The translations under genes were made by a program, and so were the position numbers. Below the pieces are notes generated by a model. That model did not search any database. It was not told the DNA's origin and saw only the letters and a program-made list of their open reading frames with translations. From Candidatus Phyllobacterium onerii (GTDB lineage Bacteria > Pseudomonadota > Alphaproteobacteria > Rhizobiales > Rhizobiaceae): 64,000 bases of DNA. Each line of letters opens with the position of its first letter. Position 1 is the first letter of the stretch. Location: positions 1 through 64,000 of the forward strand of contig NZ_JAQMHX010000016.1 of the NCBI RefSeq assembly GCF_028331445.1, read 5' to 3'. Positions 60,682-64,000 of this stretch are shown in pieces.

Positions 60682-61854
60682 ATGAAAAAGCTCATTCTGG
60701 CCGTCGCCGCATCAATTTTGATGAGTGCAAGTGCCTATGCCGAAGTCATCAAGATTGGCGTTGTCGGACCCTTCTCGGGACCATTCGCAATTCAAGGTAA
60801 AAACTTCAAGGCGGGCATCGACGCCTACATTGCAACCCATGGTGACAAGGTTGGCGAGAACACAATTGAAATCCTCTACCGGGATGTGCCGCAGGCCGAC
60901 CCGGCCCAGGCGAAAGCATTGGCGCAGGAACTGGTGGTCAAGGAAGGCGTGCAATATCTTGCCGGCTTCTATTTCACCCCGGACGCCATGGCGGTCACGC
61001 CGCTGCTCAAGCAGGCGAATGTGCCGATGGTCATCATGAACGCGGCGACGTCGGCCATCGTCACCAAGAGCCCGCTGGTTGTCCGCACTTCATTCACCAC
61101 ATGGCAGACGTCGGCGCCGATGGCGAAGATCGCGCGCGAGCGCGGTGTGGAGAAGGCAATTACAGTCGTCAGCGATTACGGCCCGGGTGTCGATGCGGAG
61201 AACGCGTTCAAGACGACGTTCGAGAAAGAAGGTGGCAAGGTTGTCGAATCCATCCGCATGCCGCTGTCGACCAATGATTTCAGCCCGGTGATGCAGCGGG
61301 TTCGCAATTCCGGGGCACAGGCGGTTTTTGCCTTCCTGCCGTCGGGTCCAACCACGCTCGGTTTCGTCAAGGCCTATAACGAGAACGGCCTGAAGCAGGC
61401 GGGTATCCAGTTTCTCGCGCCGGGCGACCTGACCCAGGAATCCGATCTGCCGGCGATTGGCGATGCGGGCCTCGGCATCCTGACGACGTTCCATTATTCG
61501 CTGGCGCACAATTCACCGGAAAACAAGGCATTTGTCGCCGCCGCCCAAAAAGCAATCGGCAACCCGGCCGAACTCTCCTTCCCTTCGGTCGGCGCCTATG
61601 ATGGCATGTATGTCATCAGCAAGATGATCGAGGCGACCGGCGGCAAGCAGGATGCGCAGAAGGCGGTCGATGCGGTGAAGGGCCTCACCTGGGAAAGCCC
61701 ACGCGGTCCGGTCTCGATCGATCCGGAAACGCGCCACATCACCCAGAACATCTATCTGCGTGAAGTATCGAAGGGTGCCGACGGCGTCTACTTCAACAAG
61801 GAAATCAAGACGTTTGAGAAGCAGCCGGATCCGGGATTGGCGGCTGCGAAGTAG
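60682..61854 (+). CDS. ABC transporter periplasmic substrate-binding protein (LivK type)
   Basis: 390 residues with a signal peptide (MKKLILAVAASILMSASAYA, cleaved near residue 20). The mature part starts EVIKIGVVGPFSGPFAIQGKNFKAGIDAYI, the usual beginning of type I (branched-chain amino acid-like) binding proteins. AGGGAGGA precedes the ATG. With pca genes directly upstream, an aromatic acid or related compound is a likely ligand, but branched-chain amino acids cannot be excluded. Confidence 0.88.
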   Translation: MKKLILAVAASILMSASAYAEVIKIGVVGPFSGPFAIQGKNFKAGIDAYIATHGDKVGENTIEILYRDVPQADPAQAKALAQELVVKEGVQYLAGFYFTPDAMAVTPLLKQANVPMVIMNAATSAIVTKSPLVVRTSFTTWQTSAPMAKIARERGVEKAITVVSDYGPGVDAENAFKTTFEKEGGKVVESIRMPLSTNDFSPVMQRVRNSGAQAVFAFLPSGPTTLGFVKAYNENGLKQAGIQFLAPGDLTQESDLPAIGDAGLGILTTFHYSLAHNSPENKAFVAAAQKAIGNPAELSFPSVGAYDGMYVISKMIEATGGKQDAQKAVDAVKGLTWESPRGPVSIDPETRHITQNIYLREVSKGADGVYFNKEIKTFEKQPDPGLAAAK

Positions 61855-61875
61855 TCCCAAAACCGGAATGATCTG

Positions 61876-62739
61876 ATGCAGACGTTCTTCAGCATTGGCG
61901 TCGATGCCCTGGCCTACGGGATGATCCTGTTCGTCATCTCGATTGGCCTGTCGGTGACGATGGGCCTTATGCGCGTGATCAACCTTGCCCACGGCGCATT
62001 CGCCATGATCGGGGGCTATATCGCTTCCTACGCGGCGCGCGATCTTGGGCTTGGCTATGGCCTGGCGATCGTGATTGCCGTGCTTGGCACGATCATCATT
62101 GCCGTTCCCCTCGAACGTTTTCTCTACCGGCGGATTTACGGCGCGCCGGAACTGACGCAGGTGCTGATGACCATCGGCATCACCTTTTGCGTCATCGGCC
62201 TCGCCAATTACGTGTTCGGTCCGACGCTGAAGACGATCCCCCTCCCCGCCGGACTGCAGGGTCCCGTCGATATCGGTTTCCGAACCATTGCGGCGCACAA
62301 GCTGTTTGCCATCGGCTGCGGTGTGGTTGTCGCGTTGGGACTTTGGTATCTGATCGAGCGCACGTCCTTCGGTGTCAAACTGCGCGCTTCGGTGGACAAT
62401 ACGGCGATGGCGGCGGCGCTCGGCGTGCGTACCAAGATCGTCTATGCGGCAAGTTTCGCGCTTGCTGTCGGGCTTGCAGCCTTTGGCGGGGTGATCGGTG
62501 CGGAACTGTTGCCGGTCGAACCCTATTACGCCCTGCGCTACATGGTGACGTTTCTTGTCGTCGTTTCGGTCGGCGGCGCGGGCTCCATCCCCGGCGCGCT
62601 GATCGCCTGCCTGTTGCTCGGCGCCATCGATACGACGGGGCGCTACCTCGTGCCGGAATATGGCGAGTTCTTCTTCTATCTCGCGGTGATAGCCATCGTC
62701 TGGGTGTTTCCACGCGGTCTGATGGGAAGAGCCAAATGA
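61876..62739 (+). CDS. Branched-chain-type ABC transporter permease (LivH)
   Basis: 287 residues, about eight hydrophobic segments. It opens with GVDALAYGMILFVISIGLSVTMGLMRVINLAHGAFAMIGGYIA, the LivH signature, and has the coupling region LIERTSFGVKLRASVDNTAMAAALGV near 172. Forms the channel with the LivM-type protein whose ATG overlaps its stop. Confidence 0.9.
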   Translation: MQTFFSIGVDALAYGMILFVISIGLSVTMGLMRVINLAHGAFAMIGGYIASYAARDLGLGYGLAIVIAVLGTIIIAVPLERFLYRRIYGAPELTQVLMTIGITFCVIGLANYVFGPTLKTIPLPAGLQGPVDIGFRTIAAHKLFAIGCGVVVALGLWYLIERTSFGVKLRASVDNTAMAAALGVRTKIVYAASFALAVGLAAFGGVIGAELLPVEPYYALRYMVTFLVVVSVGGAGSIPGALIACLLLGAIDTTGRYLVPEYGEFFFYLAVIAIVWVFPRGLMGRAK

Positions 62740-63734
62740 GCGCCGGGGTATCTGTCACGGCAATACCTGCCCAAACCAGGGGCTGGCAGCGCGACCTCAT
62801 TGGCATTTCCGTCATTCTGATTGCGGCCCTGGCGGGGTATTTCCTTTTTCCCAACAATCTGGCCCTGCTGACGCGCATGATCGCGATCATGCTGCTGGTG
62901 CTGTCGCTCGATCTGGTGACCGGATATTGCGGCGTTGCGACGCTGGGTCATGCCGCACTCTTCGGCAGTGGCGCCTATGCGGCCGGCATCGCCGCGGCGC
63001 ATTTCGGGATCACCGAACCGATCACCATGATCGCCATCGGCGCAATTGGCGGTGCTTTGGCGGGGCTGATTTCGGGCGTCGTCATCCTGCGCGGACATGG
63101 CCTCGCCCAGCTTGTGCTGTCCATCGCCATCATCCATTTGTTCCACGAGGCGGCCAACAAGGCATCGGAATATACGGGGGGCAGCGATGGGCTTTCCGGC
63201 ATCTCGCCCGATCCCATCCTCGGCGTTTTCGAGTTCGATCTCTGGGGCCGTACTGCCTACGTCTTCGGCATCGTCCTGCTCCTCCTTGTATTCATACTCC
63301 TGCGCATTCTGGTTCGGTCACCCTTCGGCATGCTTTGCCGGGGTATCCGGCAGGATCCTGTTCGGGTCAGCGCAATGGGCGCCTCGGTCAAGCTCACCCT
63401 GATCAAGATGTATGCGATCTCGGGGTTGGTCGCGGGTGTCGGCGGCGCCTTCAATGCGGTATCGACACAGGTCGTCGGCCTCGACAGCCTGAGCTTCACC
63501 AATTCCGCCGAAGCGCTGGTCATGCTGGTTCTGGGCGGAGTGGGCTCGCTTTACGGAGCGCTGATCGGCACGATTGCTTTTATCTGGATCGAAGATCTGG
63601 TCTCTGCCGCCAACCCGTTCCATTGGCTGACGATCGTCGGCGCACTGCTGATCGCCGTGGTGCTGTTTGCGCCCAAGGGGCTTTATGGCACAGCCGCAAC
63701 TTTCGTTGAACGATACAGGCGGGGTGCCAAATGA
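62736..63734 (+). CDS. Branched-chain-type ABC transporter permease (LivM)
   Basis: 332 residues, about nine hydrophobic segments, with LVTGYCGVATLGHAALFGSGAYAAGI near 58 and the coupling helix ILVRSPFGMLCRGIRQDPVRVSAMGA near 195, both typical of LivM. The ATG overlaps the livH stop (ATGA) and its own stop overlaps the ATPase start (ATGA). Confidence 0.9.
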   Translation: MSAGVSVTAIPAQTRGWQRDLIGISVILIAALAGYFLFPNNLALLTRMIAIMLLVLSLDLVTGYCGVATLGHAALFGSGAYAAGIAAAHFGITEPITMIAIGAIGGALAGLISGVVILRGHGLAQLVLSIAIIHLFHEAANKASEYTGGSDGLSGISPDPILGVFEFDLWGRTAYVFGIVLLLLVFILLRILVRSPFGMLCRGIRQDPVRVSAMGASVKLTLIKMYAISGLVAGVGGAFNAVSTQVVGLDSLSFTNSAEALVMLVLGGVGSLYGALIGTIAFIWIEDLVSAANPFHWLTIVGALLIAVVLFAPKGLYGTAATFVERYRRGAK

Positions 63735-64000
63735 CTGCACTCTTCGAGGTCGATCATCTGCAGAAGGCCTTCGGCGGGCTGAACGTTACGCGTGATGTCT
63801 CGCTGGCGCTGGGCAAGGGTGATCGCGTGGCGCTGATCGGCCCGAACGGCGCCGGAAAAACCACCTTCGTCAATCTGGTAACCGGCCATCTGCGTCCGGA
63901 CTTCGGACAGGTCCTGATGGGCGGCGAAGACATTTCGCGATTCAATCCGATGAGGCGTGTGCGCGCCGGGCTGGTTCGCTCGTTTCAGGTGACACGGCTT
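63731..64000 (+). CDS. ABC transporter ATP-binding protein (LivG), truncated by window end
   Basis: The first 90 residues are visible. It starts TALFEVDHLQKAFGGLNVTRDVSLALGKGDRVALI with Walker A GPNGAGKTTFVNL near 41, then the LivG-type FNPMRRVRAGLVRSFQVTRL. The signature and Walker B lie beyond the window. It completes the LivKHM importer; a LivF partner is expected just downstream. Confidence 0.9.
   Translation, partial: MTALFEVDHLQKAFGGLNVTRDVSLALGKGDRVALIGPNGAGKTTFVNLVTGHLRPDFGQVLMGGEDISRFNPMRRVRAGLVRSFQVTRL

Noticed and set aside
62187-62735. Extended upstream part of the LivM reading frame
   Set aside because: The added 183 residues overlap livH in another frame and have arginine-rich shadow composition; the ATG at 62736 overlaps the livH stop as in neighbouring junctions.

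Overview
The window comes from an alphaproteobacterium of the Hyphomicrobiales (Rhizobiaceae / Phyllobacteriaceae / Brucellaceae type). The evidence is the 3' end of a 5S rRNA followed by an initiator tRNA, a tandem glycine riboswitch in front of gcvTHP, a rhizobial pcaDCHGB/pcaQ plus pcaIJF/pcaR layout, and a gene cluster syntenic with the Sinorhizobium meliloti exp (wga/wgc/wgg/wgd/wge) galactoglucan locus. No genus is assigned.

Layout. 1-656: end of a ribosomal RNA operon, tRNA-fMet, and a decayed second copy of that tRNA carrying a block of three small hairpins. 657-6246: a PLP threonine/serine dehydratase-like gene, divergent from a SorC-type regulator, deoC and an unusual two-part aldehyde dehydrogenase (deoxyribose catabolism). 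6390-8182: a DrrAB-type ABC exporter. 8390-9439: a membrane class III cyclase. 9576-14104: glycine riboswitch and the glycine cleavage genes gcvT-gcvH-gcvP. 14158-16709: a nucleotidyltransferase-fold protein with a striking array of AGGGATAA operator-like motifs, then a second, soluble class III cyclase.

17082-26145: a compact type IV secretion locus in a rearranged order (B8-B9-B10-B11-B1-B2-B3-B4-B7-like-B6). It has no recognisable virB5, virD4 or relaxase, and virB9 is split by a frameshift in a T tract. The genes overlap by 4 bases at most junctions and look like one transcription unit.

26151-52113: a large exopolysaccharide locus. Its order matches wgcA-wggR-wgdA-wgdB-wgeA-wgeB onward: glycosyltransferase, MarR regulator, type I ABC exporter, HlyD-type adaptor, a short RTX calcium-binding protein, then glycosyltransferases, a methyltransferase, two pyruvyltransferases, GalE, a bifunctional GT2-GT4 protein, a GH16 hydrolase and an AlgJ/AlgX-like acetyltransferase with TPRs. 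A palindrome (ACTTCAAATTTTGAAGT and variants) precedes each of the three transcription units, which suggests one MarR-controlled regulon. No Wzx, Wzy or priming transferase is visible.

52114-60498: the protocatechuate branch of the beta-ketoadipate pathway: pcaIJF with IclR-type PcaR, and pcaDCHGB with LysR-type PcaQ, with recognisable binding sites. 60682-64000: a LivKHMG-type ABC importer (livG cut by the window end), which probably imports an aromatic acid or related substrate for the pca genes. Three 21-base direct repeats precede it.
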